DNA of 64,000 nt from Actinomucor elegans. Lineage: Eukaryota; Mucoromycota; Mucoromycetes; Mucorales; Mucoraceae. The DNA lies in assembly GCA_026027325.1 (NCBI GenBank), contig JAMSLZ010000002.1, positions 3,100,001-3,164,000 of the forward strand, written 5' to 3'. Below are positions 45,583-56,400 of the stretch, piece by piece. The position numbers and the translations under genes are program-made. The notes beneath the pieces were generated by a model, which was given only the letters and a program-made list of their open reading frames with translations, was not told where the DNA came from and searched no databases. How positions within the stretch are numbered: position 1 is the stretch's first letter; every line of letters begins with the position of its first letter.

Positions 45583-46169
45583 TTATATGTAGCTGATGAA
45601 TGAGAAACCACGTATATAATTTACATTTAGACTCTTGATAATCGAACACGCCGAATGTATTTTTCAATCAAATAAAGTGTATTCAAATGCGAAATTGGAT
45701 CAACATTGATGGAGAGATCTATAAATCATTAGATTTCGATTTCATGAAATTCAAGTATTTTGTAATTAATCGCCCAAAATAGAGTATACTCATAGTACTC
45801 CAATAAGCAATGGCCTCAATAGATGGTGTATTTTGTTAGGATCACGTATTATCCGCCAAAAGCAGCATTAAGTAGAAATTGATCGAAGAATGTATATAAA
45901 AATGTCCAAATAGGCTGATTTCAGAAAAAGCATTCAAAGATGTAATCTATTCTTGACATAGAGGAGGCGTACTTGGGAGTATAAAATATGTACAATATAT
46001 TATATTTTGCAAACTTTAGTCTATCAGAAGTCTCATTGAATGCTTTATATACTTTTTTTTAAACATGTGTCGAGTCTATTGTCAAGTGTTGCGTTTATAT
46101 AGGATCCAAGGTTATATTACTGATTCCAGCTTAGCTTTTTTTTTTTTTTTTGGAAGAATAGCTCACTAA

Positions 46170-46494
46170 ATGTTGGACAGCCAATCAAAAGTGAAGGGTA
46201 CCATAGTAGCAGTGGCGATGATACTCTTTTCTATCACTTTTTATCTGTATTGAAGAGAATTTAAAGATATTGGTTATAATGTAACTATGTGCAACGCGTA
46301 GTAACATATTTATATGAATTTTGGTTTATAATTTTTCTTATATAAAAACTTGACAGATCCTTGTAAAACAAAGTGGATCATCGAACAAGATCTTAGCAAA
46401 GAGAACTTGATGGCTTTGAAGGAAATACGACATTACCTTGATAACATTAAAACACAGCTAAACTCTCTAGAGATACCATTTTACGTGCTTTGAG
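46170..46494 (+). pseudogene. Possible small single-pass membrane protein, structure unresolved
   Basis: ATG at 46170 gives MLDSQSKVKG followed by a clear transmembrane segment TIVAVAMILFSITFYLY, then an in-frame TGA, after which the same frame reads REFKDIGYN. After a plausible acceptor (CTTGACAG at about 46356) a second piece reads DPCKTKWIIEQDLSKENLMA, then LKEIRHYLDNIKTQLNSLEI and PFYVL with TGA at 46492-46494. The pieces look like a membrane anchor plus helical tail, but no in-phase donor joins them without crossing the TGA. Either a nonsense-mutated small gene or one whose splicing I misread. Family unknown. Confidence 0.35.
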
Positions 46495-46962
46495 TATCGA
46501 TCTTTTTTTTTTTTTTTTTTTTATTTTTTTTCACATCATTCAAAGCCAAATGTTCTTGCTCTTCAGATATCCCATACAATCCCGTAAATGAGTATTATAT
46601 TTTGTGTTGAATTAGCATAATCAGTATAGTCTAGTGTCGCAAAGATGATGCAGGGTCGCTATAAACATGAATGAGCACCTTACAATATATATGCAATAAT
46701 GACAATTAGGCAGTACATAATATTGCATGAGATGCGGACCATACAACTTCTAACCATTTATAAAACTAAAACAATATATACATACCCCCACGTAGCATTT
46801 GTCTACAAATAAATCTAGATATATATGCGTAATATAGAGAGAAAAAAAAAAAGAGTATACTGCATTCTATAGTAGGATAGGATACTGAGCGTGTTTTTTT
46901 AATAATAGTATGTTGGAAAAAGAGATGATATATAATTATATGTATAAATTCCAGCGAGCACA

Positions 46963-48978
46963 CTAGGGTGTGTTCTTAACCACTTCCATTTCTTGCAAAA
47001 CACGAAGCCATTCTGTACCTGCTTCTCTTCGCATTGCTTCAATTTTCTTTCTAAATTCTTCAGAAGAATTACTAGGAATAGTTGCTTCACCTCCAATAAT
47101 GGCCGCAGCCAAGGCTTTTTCCTCAGCTGCTGATCCCTTTTTACTACGACGCGATCGCACGGAAGACGCACGACGAGCAGTCACTTGTTCTTGTTGAACT
47201 GCTTCTTCCAAATCAGCCAAACGATGCATATGTTTTTTATCTTGTTCTTGTTCTGCCACAACAGCCGCTGGTGGAATTGGTATATCGTCTAGCTTTTGTC
47301 CCAAACGAATTTGACGTTTATTGCTCTTGGATTTGGCGCGGGCTAATTTTTTACTTTTCACTACAGTGGGTGATGCACTCACGACTACAGCATCCTCTTG
47401 CTGTTCTTGTGGTTGCGCAACAGCATTAGGCCATTTAGGTGTAACAGTATCTGCTGCAATGGTAGCTGAAACGGTAGGGGTATTGGTATTAAGATGATCA
47501 TCTACATGGATACGTCGACGTTCTGCAAAATTGGGTTTGGTGCCATCCAATTCTATGTCAAGATTATTTTGCTTAAACGTAGTAAAGATCTCTACTCTGT
47601 ATTCAGGCTAAAGAGAGAATGAGTAACTAGTACAGGAATGTTTTTCTTTTTCGCTTACCTGCAGTTTGGTAAATGGATTGCCTTCTATCCAAATATCAGA
47701 AATATTAGGAAGGGAGGTTAATCTTCCAACTTCAGCTGCGTCCTCAATACGATTGTCACGTACATCCAATCTCTCCAAAGCCCATAATCGATCCAGACCA
47801 GCAAGCATAGTCAATCGATTGCCTCTCAAGTCCAATTCTTGAATGTTTCCCAACACCGTATAAATACCTGTTGTGGATGAAATCATATTATGTGATAGAT
47901 TCAAGCTAGACAGGTTGTAAAAAGTAGCAAGTGCAGCCGGAATATCAATTAGTAAGTTGCTTGCCAGGTTCAAATGTGATAAAGAACGCAATAGCTGTGC
48001 AGGTTCTGGGTCCAGTGTCGTTAAGCTATTATCCGATAAAGAGAGCATCTTCAACTGAGGCCATGGTTCATCTAGCACGACATCTGTGGCATTATCGATG
48101 TTGGCACCTTTGACGGTCAAGCTTGTTAATGAAGCCTTGAGGGTAGGCCAGTCGTCAATGCAATGGGGATGTACGCTGCTCAGTTCTAAATATTGCAAGT
48201 TTTTGAAACACTTGAGTGACAGTGCGATGGATCCATCTAAAGGCATCGGGTGTTCATAACCTCTGATGGTACGCTGACCGCTTCGTGTCACGCCTTTATC
48301 GATAAAGAGATTCAGGTGCAATTTGAGGGCCGAGACATGAGCAAAATAACGATGGATCCATACAATATCTTCGTGAAGAGGACGTTCAACTTTTGTTTGT
48401 TTGTTAGACCAGAACTGCCAACCTGTTGATAACGACATAGTGGACATGACAGAGCCCACGGAAGAGATAGAAGGTGCTTTCTTATTATTGTTATCATTGC
48501 TATTCGTTGTTGTTTCTGTTTCAACTAGACCTTGTGGAGGAATAGGAAGTTTTGTATCCTCTAGACCTAGATTTTCAAACTGGACCAACAAAAAGTACAA
48601 GTAGTGAATATCAAGGGTTAAACTGGATCGAAGGGGCATATAGGGTGTATTAGAAAGAGCTGTGGCGTTGGGTGAAGTAGCAGCCAACAAGGACATGTAA
48701 GGAATAGGAATACCATACAGTGAAGTAGGTCTTGATCCTATCGTATCACCACTACTATTGGCTGGAGTAATAGGACGTGAAGTAGCGTTATTCCATAAAG
48801 AAGATACTACTTTCAGTAAACCGTTTTCTTTAGTTGGTGGTTCTTCTTTTATTGTGGGTGGATGACTAGATTGTGTTGAGTTGAAATTAGGGTGACTAGA
48901 CAATAGTCGATGTTCGTTTGCTTCCAAATAATGGCGTAATGTTCTTATGAATTTCTCTCCAGTAATTGGAGTAGTCAT
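46963..48978 (-). CDS. Leucine-rich repeat protein
   Basis: Two minus-strand exons (48978-47659 and 47607-46963) give 654 aa. Residues about 220-440 form SDS22-like leucine-rich repeats: LKCFKNLQYLELSSVHPHCI, SLTSLTVKGANIDNATDV, PQLKMLSLSDNSLTTLDP, LSHLNLASNLLIDIPAAL, NIQELDLRGNRLTMLAGL and ALERLDVRDNRIEDAAE, capped by NISDIWIEGNPFTKLQ. The N-terminal 200 residues are Ser/Thr-rich. The C-terminal part (KQNNLDIELDGTKPNFAERR, later KSKKLARAKSKSNKRQIRLG) is basic and low complexity. The layout recalls fungal proteins related to STK11IP/LIP1 or nischarin-type LRR scaffolds, but I cannot assign an orthologue. No membrane segment or signal peptide. Probably a protein-interaction scaffold. Confidence 0.85.
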
Positions 48979-49377
48979 CTTTTACTTATGCAAAAAAGTG
49001 AGTTATGTTTCAAAATAAGGGCGAGAAAAGAGGGTTTAATGTGCAGTGTTTAATCAAACCAAAAATAACAAGTCAGAATAGTGGGGTCTCTTGAGAAAAA
49101 GCGGGCTTGTCTGCTTATGGTAAAAAAGCTGTGTTATGCTGTCATAACAAATTCCAGTACAGGTAGGATAACCGTACGGTTCTCAGACAGAATAACAACG
49201 CGTACATCTCGGTCAGATTTAGATATGCCTATTTCTCATTACAAGGCTTTAGCAAGCTTAGCTACACTCCCTTATCTCTGCTTTAAATACACTGCCATCT
49301 AATCCTCTTTTTCTTTATACAGCTCTGTTTTAAAACACTTGGATAGGTTTATTATGTAGAAACAAAAAAAAAAGTAT
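48979..49377. other. Intergenic region
   Basis: Short spacer between two minus-strand genes; holds the promoter of the LRR gene and the 3' end of eS25. The 73-codon plus frame at 49081-49302 has no support. Confidence 0.5.
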
Positions 49378-50007
49378 TTATTGAGCAGCCTCAACAGCCT
49401 TGGCGGGCTTATCATCACCAGTAGCACGAGCTACGCAAAGAAGATCAGTCATCCATTCATTATAAATCACATCAAAAACTTACTGTAGATAACTTGAGCA
49501 TGGTGGCGAGAGATAGCCTTGATCAAACCTTGAGCTTCGAGCTCACGGATAGCAATACGGGCCAAAGAACCGTTCAACTTGAGACGATCAACCAAAACAG
49601 ATTGAGAGATGAGCTTGTAGGTAGGGACTTCCTTGAACAAACGGTCGTAGGTAGGCTTATCGAGGATAACCAAGTTGTTGGACTTGTCCTTGACCTTCTT
49701 GGCAGACCACTTCTATAAAATCGTGCCACCATGTTAGTCATCGATCATTATTCAATTGCAATATACTTGCCTTCTTGGCCTTCTTTCCACCAGATGAGGA
49801 GCTAGGCTTACCGGCAACGTCTTTCTTAGCCTACAACATAAATGTCGAATTAGTCAAATGGTCTACTTTTTTTTAATTTCAATCCATCTTGTATCTATCC
49901 GTTGATCCATCCATCCATCCATTAAATATTGTATGCTAATCATGGCTGTACTATCCCATCTCTCTCTCTTTTCACACTTGGTTTAGACTGCCCATCTACT
50001 TTACCAT
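49378..50007 (-). CDS. RPS25: 40S ribosomal protein eS25
   Basis: Component of the small ribosomal subunit head. Minus-strand exons 49830-49771, 49712-49484 and 49430-49378 encode [96 protein letters not shown] and the stop. This is a complete eS25 except the initiator Met. An ATG followed directly by GTAAAG at 50007-50005 is the best candidate for an ATG-only first exon (intron about 174 nt), a common layout for ribosomal protein genes. The intron between 49770 and 49713 must begin GC (GCAAGT) because the overlapping GT would shift the frame. The codons are C-ending more often than in neighbours, as expected for a highly expressed gene. Confidence 0.93.
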
Positions 50008-50966
50008 TTGGATGTATTGAGGAAGATTTCAAAATGGTTCCAAATGAATTCAATTCATATAATGCTGCTGCTTCTCAACTTGCATCCTCTCGACAGGCTC
50101 CGAAGCATTTTAAACAGCCGCATCGATTTTTCGCAAGGTAATATCCCTGTGATGCCATTTTCTTTTTTAAATTTGCCACTCAGGTACACTGCATTTTAGA
50201 GGTATAGTATCTAATACTAAAACGCATTGTGCATTTAATGCAATATTCATGTACTAGTGATTTTTCACATCATAAATAATTGCATTTTGAAATATGGCAC
50301 CAACTACCCGAGAGTTAACAAGCTATAGCAGTCCTTTTTTATATGTCTTTCTCGATTTTATGACAGTTCTTGTCTTTGTTGGTGATCCGTCAAATATGTG
50401 CTTTGATCATGTAGTAGCTGATGGATTACATATCGCGTTTAATGAGTGAAAAAGAGCATTCAGTTGCTTGAATTTATTATACGGTATATAGACTTATAAT
50501 ACTTCTCCGCAAATCTCGGCCTCACGTTTCGTTGAAAAGGGGAACTTATGTTCAGAATTACGTACTGAATTTACGATAGCCTTTATTTAGCCGTACACAA
50601 TGAATGCATTGTTATTTAATAGTGATTAATCATCAACTGCACGTATTCCCTTGTGGCCGGGCAATAGATTCTAGCACTTGTGCTTTGACTCCTGAAAAAC
50701 TTATGACTCTAACTTATTCGTATATCTTTTTTTTTTTTTTTTTTTTTTTTTACAAAATATATCAAAATCTAGCGCGTAAATGTGGATACCAGGTAACAGA
50801 TTAGATTTTTGAAGCTGGCATAATGCAATAATCAAACTTGAGAGATTTTTGTCGTTTTTATTCAAATTATCCTATCTTATTCACAATAAAAAAGGTATTA
50901 CCATGCTTGGTTTTTGAATATTCAATATCTATAAACCAATGATGCATTCACAAGAAATAAAAGGAT

Positions 50967-51002
<36 letters not shown>

Positions 51003-51536
51003 ATTGATAGGCCTTGATCCACCATTCTTCAGATTATACCTTAAAGCGCAAATTTTCAAATATTAATTTCTTGTGGAGATGCAGTCCACTCGCAATTAGG
51101 TTGTGTATATTAATCAGTATGTAAATATATTCTGCTTGAGTTTTGATATATACGAAGTACTAGAGTCTGTGGCCACATGTCTAAATGATTCGAAAAAACG
51201 CATTTATTAACGGTAAATCAACCAAATGAATAAAATTAGAAATAAACTTTACAGAGCCCAATGCATAATTCTATTTTACACAAGTCATATTAACACACTT
51301 CCTGCGCACTGATTTTTTTTTTGTTATTAAAGAAACCAAGGCCAAATTTTATTGTTGTTTTCTCAGCAAGACTCCATCACAAATCACCACCACCACCACC
51401 ACACATTAAGTTAAATGACCGTCATCCAATCACAAATGCAGTCAGTTTAAATTCTGTCAAAAAGACGAGGATATACGGATTTCCAGTGCATATCCAACCT
51501 CGTGCTTTTGTATTTGCAACATCTTTAAATTTAGGA
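50008..51536. other. Intergenic region
   Basis: Divergent spacer between eS25 (-) and GWT1 (+). Two long T runs (50727-50751 and 50969-51000) and a CAC-rich stretch (51385-51402). No gene supported. The frame feeding into GWT1 is open from 51321, but its residues (with a Pro run) do not belong to the family. Confidence 0.5.
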
Positions 51537-53130
51537 ATGGAAATAAGTGAAGAAGCTTACAAATTAGCAAAAGAGGCTCATGTTGCCAATTGCACAGGTG
51601 GAAGTATTCAAGAGATCAATATGGTGTGCGCATCGCTTGTGGTAAATGCCTTTTGAAAAGCTCGTAATTCTGTTTGTATTTAACCTCTACCTAGAGCTCT
51701 CACATGCTATGGACATCGCTTGTCCAATCGCACATTATTGATACAAGCACGTTTCTACCCCAATATATGATTTATGTGGTTCCAGTCTTGATGTGTTTGA
51801 CAATAGGAAGCGATTATGCTGATACAATCACAGTGGGTATGGGTATACTCGCCATTTTGATACGTTACATGTTAGTCAAATCGGAAGAACATAAGCAACA
51901 GCAACAACAAGAAGGCAATTATAAACCTTATTTAACTGTTTATCGTGCTGGTACGATGCTTTTAACATGCATTGCTATCTTGGCGGTTGATTTTCAGTTC
52001 TTTCCACGTCGTTTTGCCAAGGTAGAAACATTTGGCACATCCTTGGTATGAATCAATTAGGGATAGTACTATAGCATGCATCACTAATGGCATTATTCAG
52101 ATGGATGTGGGCGTTGGCTCCTTTGTCTTTTCTTCTGGCGTTGTTGCATCCAGAGCCTACCTTACCAAACAGCCTCAGCCAATGCTCAAGACCATGCTCG
52201 CTTCTATTCGATCTGCTTTGCCCATCTTGGTGTTGGGATTTACACGTCTATTATTGACCAAAGGTGTCAACTATCAGGAACACAATTCAGAGTACGGATT
52301 GCATTGGAACTTTTTCTTTACCTTGGGTTTTTTGCCTCCATTTGTTGCAATGCTTGGATTTTTGAGACGATTTGCACCTTTTTCAATGTTGGGTTTGATC
52401 ATTGCTGGTGCATATCAATGGGCTCTTTGTAATGGTTTACAGGACTGGATATTGAATGCACCACGCGTTGATTTGATCAGTGCCAATAAGGAAGGTATCT
52501 GTAGTTTTGTTGGTTATTTGTCTATTTTTTTGTTTGGATTAGAGTGTGGTGTTGCTATCTTCCAAGAAACCATATCAACTTCCAAATTATCGAGATGGTT
52601 GGGTGTTCAAGATAAGCCTGCTATTAAACAATTGACCCTGCATTTGTATATCTTTGCTGCTTCTATGTGGGCTTTATTCCATGCTTGGGTTTTTATGTTC
52701 TCCGAATATTATGTATCGCGTCGCATGGTATGTTTTACATACATCAAAGTAGCACATAGGATCTAATGTTATATAGGCAAATCTTCCTTATATTTTCTGG
52801 GTCCTTGCTTTCAATTTGACCTTGCTATCTTTCCTAGTACTTGTAGAATCAAAAACTGAATTGGGTGGACGTGGGCCTTCATTGTTGGATGCCATAAATA
52901 TCAATGGCTTACCTACCTTCTTGTTGGTAATGAATGATAGGATGACGCGTTCAACTAAATACTTACTCGTTTCTTAGGCCAATATATTGACTGGTACAAT
53001 CAATCTGAGTGTTCGAACTCTGTATGTTGATGACTATTACGCAAGCTTGATAAATAATGTATATATGTTTATTGTCTGTATTGTACCATGGTACTTGTGG
53101 ACCCACCTTAAAATAAGAGTCAAGCTCTGA
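51537..53130 (+). CDS. GWT1: GPI-anchor inositol acyltransferase GWT1/PIG-W
   Basis: Transfers an acyl chain to the inositol of GlcN-PI, an early step of GPI-anchor synthesis in the ER membrane. Five exons (51537-51641, 51695-52045, 52101-52727, 52777-52926, 52978-53130) give 461 aa, near the yeast length. The start [18 protein letters not shown] then [10 protein letters not shown] aligns with the Gwt1 N-terminus, which fixes the initiator. About 11-13 hydrophobic helices follow. Family blocks include [40 protein letters not shown] then [37 protein letters not shown] and a late [15 protein letters not shown]. The conserved EYGxHWNFF loop is intact. This enzyme is the target of gepinacin/manogepix-type antifungals (established knowledge); residues at the drug site were not assessed. 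Confidence 0.96.
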
Positions 53131-53484
53131 GCTTAAATAATAAAATGCGCAAGCCCTCAGTTTTTTTTTTTCTTTCAAAAAAAAACTCTTTTCTCTTTCT
53201 CGGTTGTGTGTATATTGAAAGAGCATATATATATATATAATATATATATACATATTTCCTGTTGCGTTCCTTTCAAATATCTTGTATAAAAACAACTCAT
53301 ATATACACATTGAGGGAAATTTGCAGTTTAGTTTTCCTTCACAATTAGTCACTTGCATTTGAAATTTGATTTGGTAAAATTAGACTTTTTTTTTTCAAAT
53401 TGAACGCGTTACTAACCTTTTGTTTTTAGCACATATTCACTTTTATCTTATACACACATATATATCAACAAGAAAACGTACAAT
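53131..53484. other. Intergenic region
   Basis: Tandem spacer between GWT1 and CHD1 (both +). Contains pyrimidine runs and an (AT)n palindrome near 53226-53250; the CHD1 promoter must lie here. No gene. Confidence 0.5.
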
Positions 53485-56400
53485 ATGAGTTTCCATGGAA
53501 ACAATATCTTTACCGATACCGAATCAGAAGAGGACTATAACAATAATCATAATGATCATACTGCTGCACGCTCTATATCTCCACCTTCCGTATCCAGTAT
53601 CGCTTCTAGCAGTAGCAGCAGTAGCAGCAGTAGCAGTAGTTCTTCTGAATCATCTGAATCATCTGACGAAGCTACTACTTCTATAAATCAACCAGAGAAG
53701 CACTTGCAAGAAACGACAGACGATGAAAATGTCTTGTCTCTTCAAAGCTCACCTTCACCTTATGCTTCCGAAGAAGAAGAGGAGGAAGAAGAGATACTAC
53801 CACCGCCAAAGAAAACAAAGCGTAATCGTGATAACTACTTGGATCCTGACTTGTATTGTTTACGTCGTTCCAATCGACAAAAAGATAAAGCAAGTACAAC
53901 TGTTCGTATCCTATACGCAACAACTAACAAACGCAAACCAAGCAATAGAAACACTAACCCATTTGTCTCATAGCCCGAAGAAGAATCTGAAGAAATGACT
54001 TTTACTACAGACGAAGAAGTACAGGAGTCTAGTTCAGATGATGATTATGGAAAGACATTTTCAACACAAACTAAGAGATCCAGCACTCGTCAAATCAATA
54101 CCAAATTGAAGCAATCAAGAGGTAAGAAACATAGTCGTACCATGTAATAGTACAATGAAAACTTAAACATATGTCATTAGTCCTATACGAAAGCGACCAA
54201 GATGAAGAAGAGCAGGACGAGAGCAGTTCTGACGATGATGAATGGGGCTCAAGGCCCAAGAAAAGATCAATCAGTAAATCAAAGCATCATAGAAACAGAC
54301 ATACTGGTAAATATACATGTAATACACCATGTATATTTTGCTAAAATAATTTTAGGTGCAATCTCACCTAGTGATTTTGCTAGACATTCAACACGTAGTC
54401 GTAAAGTAACCAACTATAACGAAGATAATGCAGAGTTGTGGGGCCTTTCCGATGATGATACAGCAGCTGGCGAATCATATACCCCTGCACCTGCCGAAGA
54501 AGACGAAGGTGAAGTGATTGAAGCAGTGCTGGATCATAGAAAATGTGAAGGCCACGGTAAGTTAGTCTATCTTTGTTTAGAATCATTGGCCAATCAAATC
54601 CATTAGATTCAGAACCAGATGAACCAGAAACCAACATTGAGTATCTGATTAAATGGAAGACATGGTCTCATTTACACGATACTTGGGACAGCTACGAATA
54701 CCTACGCAGCTTTAAGGGCTTCAGAAAACTAGAAAACTATATTCGCAATCGCATTATCGAAGAACAGTCTTTCCGAGCTCATAGTGAGACCACCCAAGAA
54801 GAAATTGAGCAGCAAGACATTAACATTTCTCGACGACGTGATGAGATTCAAGACTGGCGCACAGTCGAGCGTGTTATAGCTGCCCGTGGATCGCCTCCAG
54901 ACATTGAATATTTTGTGAAATGGAAACGTCTTCATTATAATGAATGTACTTGGGAAGCTGCAGATGTGATTGCTGCAGATTATCAGACCCAAATTGACGA
55001 ATTCTTGGATAGAGAGCAAAGTGTACATATTCCTAGTAAATCAACTACATACCCCAAGGATAGTCGACCTGCATTTGTAGCATTCGATAAACAACCTGGC
55101 TATATCACGGGTGGAGATCTGCGCGATTATCAATTACATGGTGTCAACTGGATGTACTATCTCTGGTGTAACAACCTAAATGGTATTTTAGCCGATGAAA
55201 TGGGCCTCGGTAAAACTGTGCAGACGATCAGTTTCTTGAATACCCTGTATCATCACCGCAAGCTTTATGGCCCTTTCTTGATTGTGGTGCCTTTATCGAC
55301 TTCTGATAACTGGATGCAAGAATTCAAGCAGTGGGCTCCTCAGATGAATGTCATCTGTTACTTGGGCAATCGACAATCACGTGAAACCATTCGCAATACT
55401 GAATTCTACGTTGCTGGTTCCAAGAAACTCAAATTCAATGTAGTGATCACCACCTACGAAATTGTACTTAAAGATAAAGACTTCATGGGTGCTCTTCGTT
55501 GGCAATACTTGGCTGTAGATGAAGCACACCGTCTCAAGAATGCTGATTCTCAATTATACGAAGCACTATCCAATTTTCATACCACCAATCGATTGCTGAT
55601 CACTGGTACCCCATTACAAAACAATATCAAGGAGTTATTGGCTCTCGTGCGTTTCCTGATGCCCAACATTGACCTTAGTGAGTACATGTTTGATCTTGAT
55701 GCAGAGGATGACAATCAAGAAGAAAAGATCAAATCACTTCATGGCAAGATCAAGGATTTGATGCTGCGTCGCCTTAAGAAGGATGTCGAGAAATCCTTGC
55801 CCAACAAAATCGAGCGCATCTTGCGAGTGAAGATGAGCGACCTACAGAAAACCTATTACAAACACATTTTAGCCAAGAACTTTGATTTGCTTTCTTCTGG
55901 CACGGAAAACAAGAAACAATGGCTCAATATTGCTATTGAACTAAAAAAGGCCAGTAACCATCCTTTTCTGTTCCCGGATGTCGAAAAGCCTTCTACTAGT
56001 CGTATTACACAACTCAAGGGCTTAATTGAAAATAGCGGTAAGATGGTGCTATTGGATCAATTGCTGACACGACTCAAATCAGACGGCCATCGTGTCTTGA
56101 TCTTTTCGCAGCTTGTCATGATGCTTGATATCTTGTCAGATTACATGACTTTACGTGGTCATCCTTTTCAACGTCTTGATGGTTGTATGAAACCTGAAGA
56201 TCGTAACACAGCCATTGCACATTATAACTCACCCGGTAGTCCTGATTTCGTATTTTTATTGTCAACTCGTGCCGGTGGAATGGGTATCAACTTGGTGAGT
56301 GCAGACACCGTCATTATTTTTGATTCAGATTGGAACCCACAAAATGATCTTCAAGCTATGTCACGTGCTCATCGTATTGGACAAACGAAAACTGTCAATG

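Larger units (their letters stand above)
43644..46962. other. Intergenic 3.3-kb region
   Basis: Contains dispersed-element copies at 44403-44465 and 45521-45582, an (AT)n run near 45283-45299 and a possible small membrane-protein gene (46170-46494). The 78-codon minus frame 44752-44988 is Ser-rich by virtue of a simple repeat and is not called. Confidence 0.5.
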
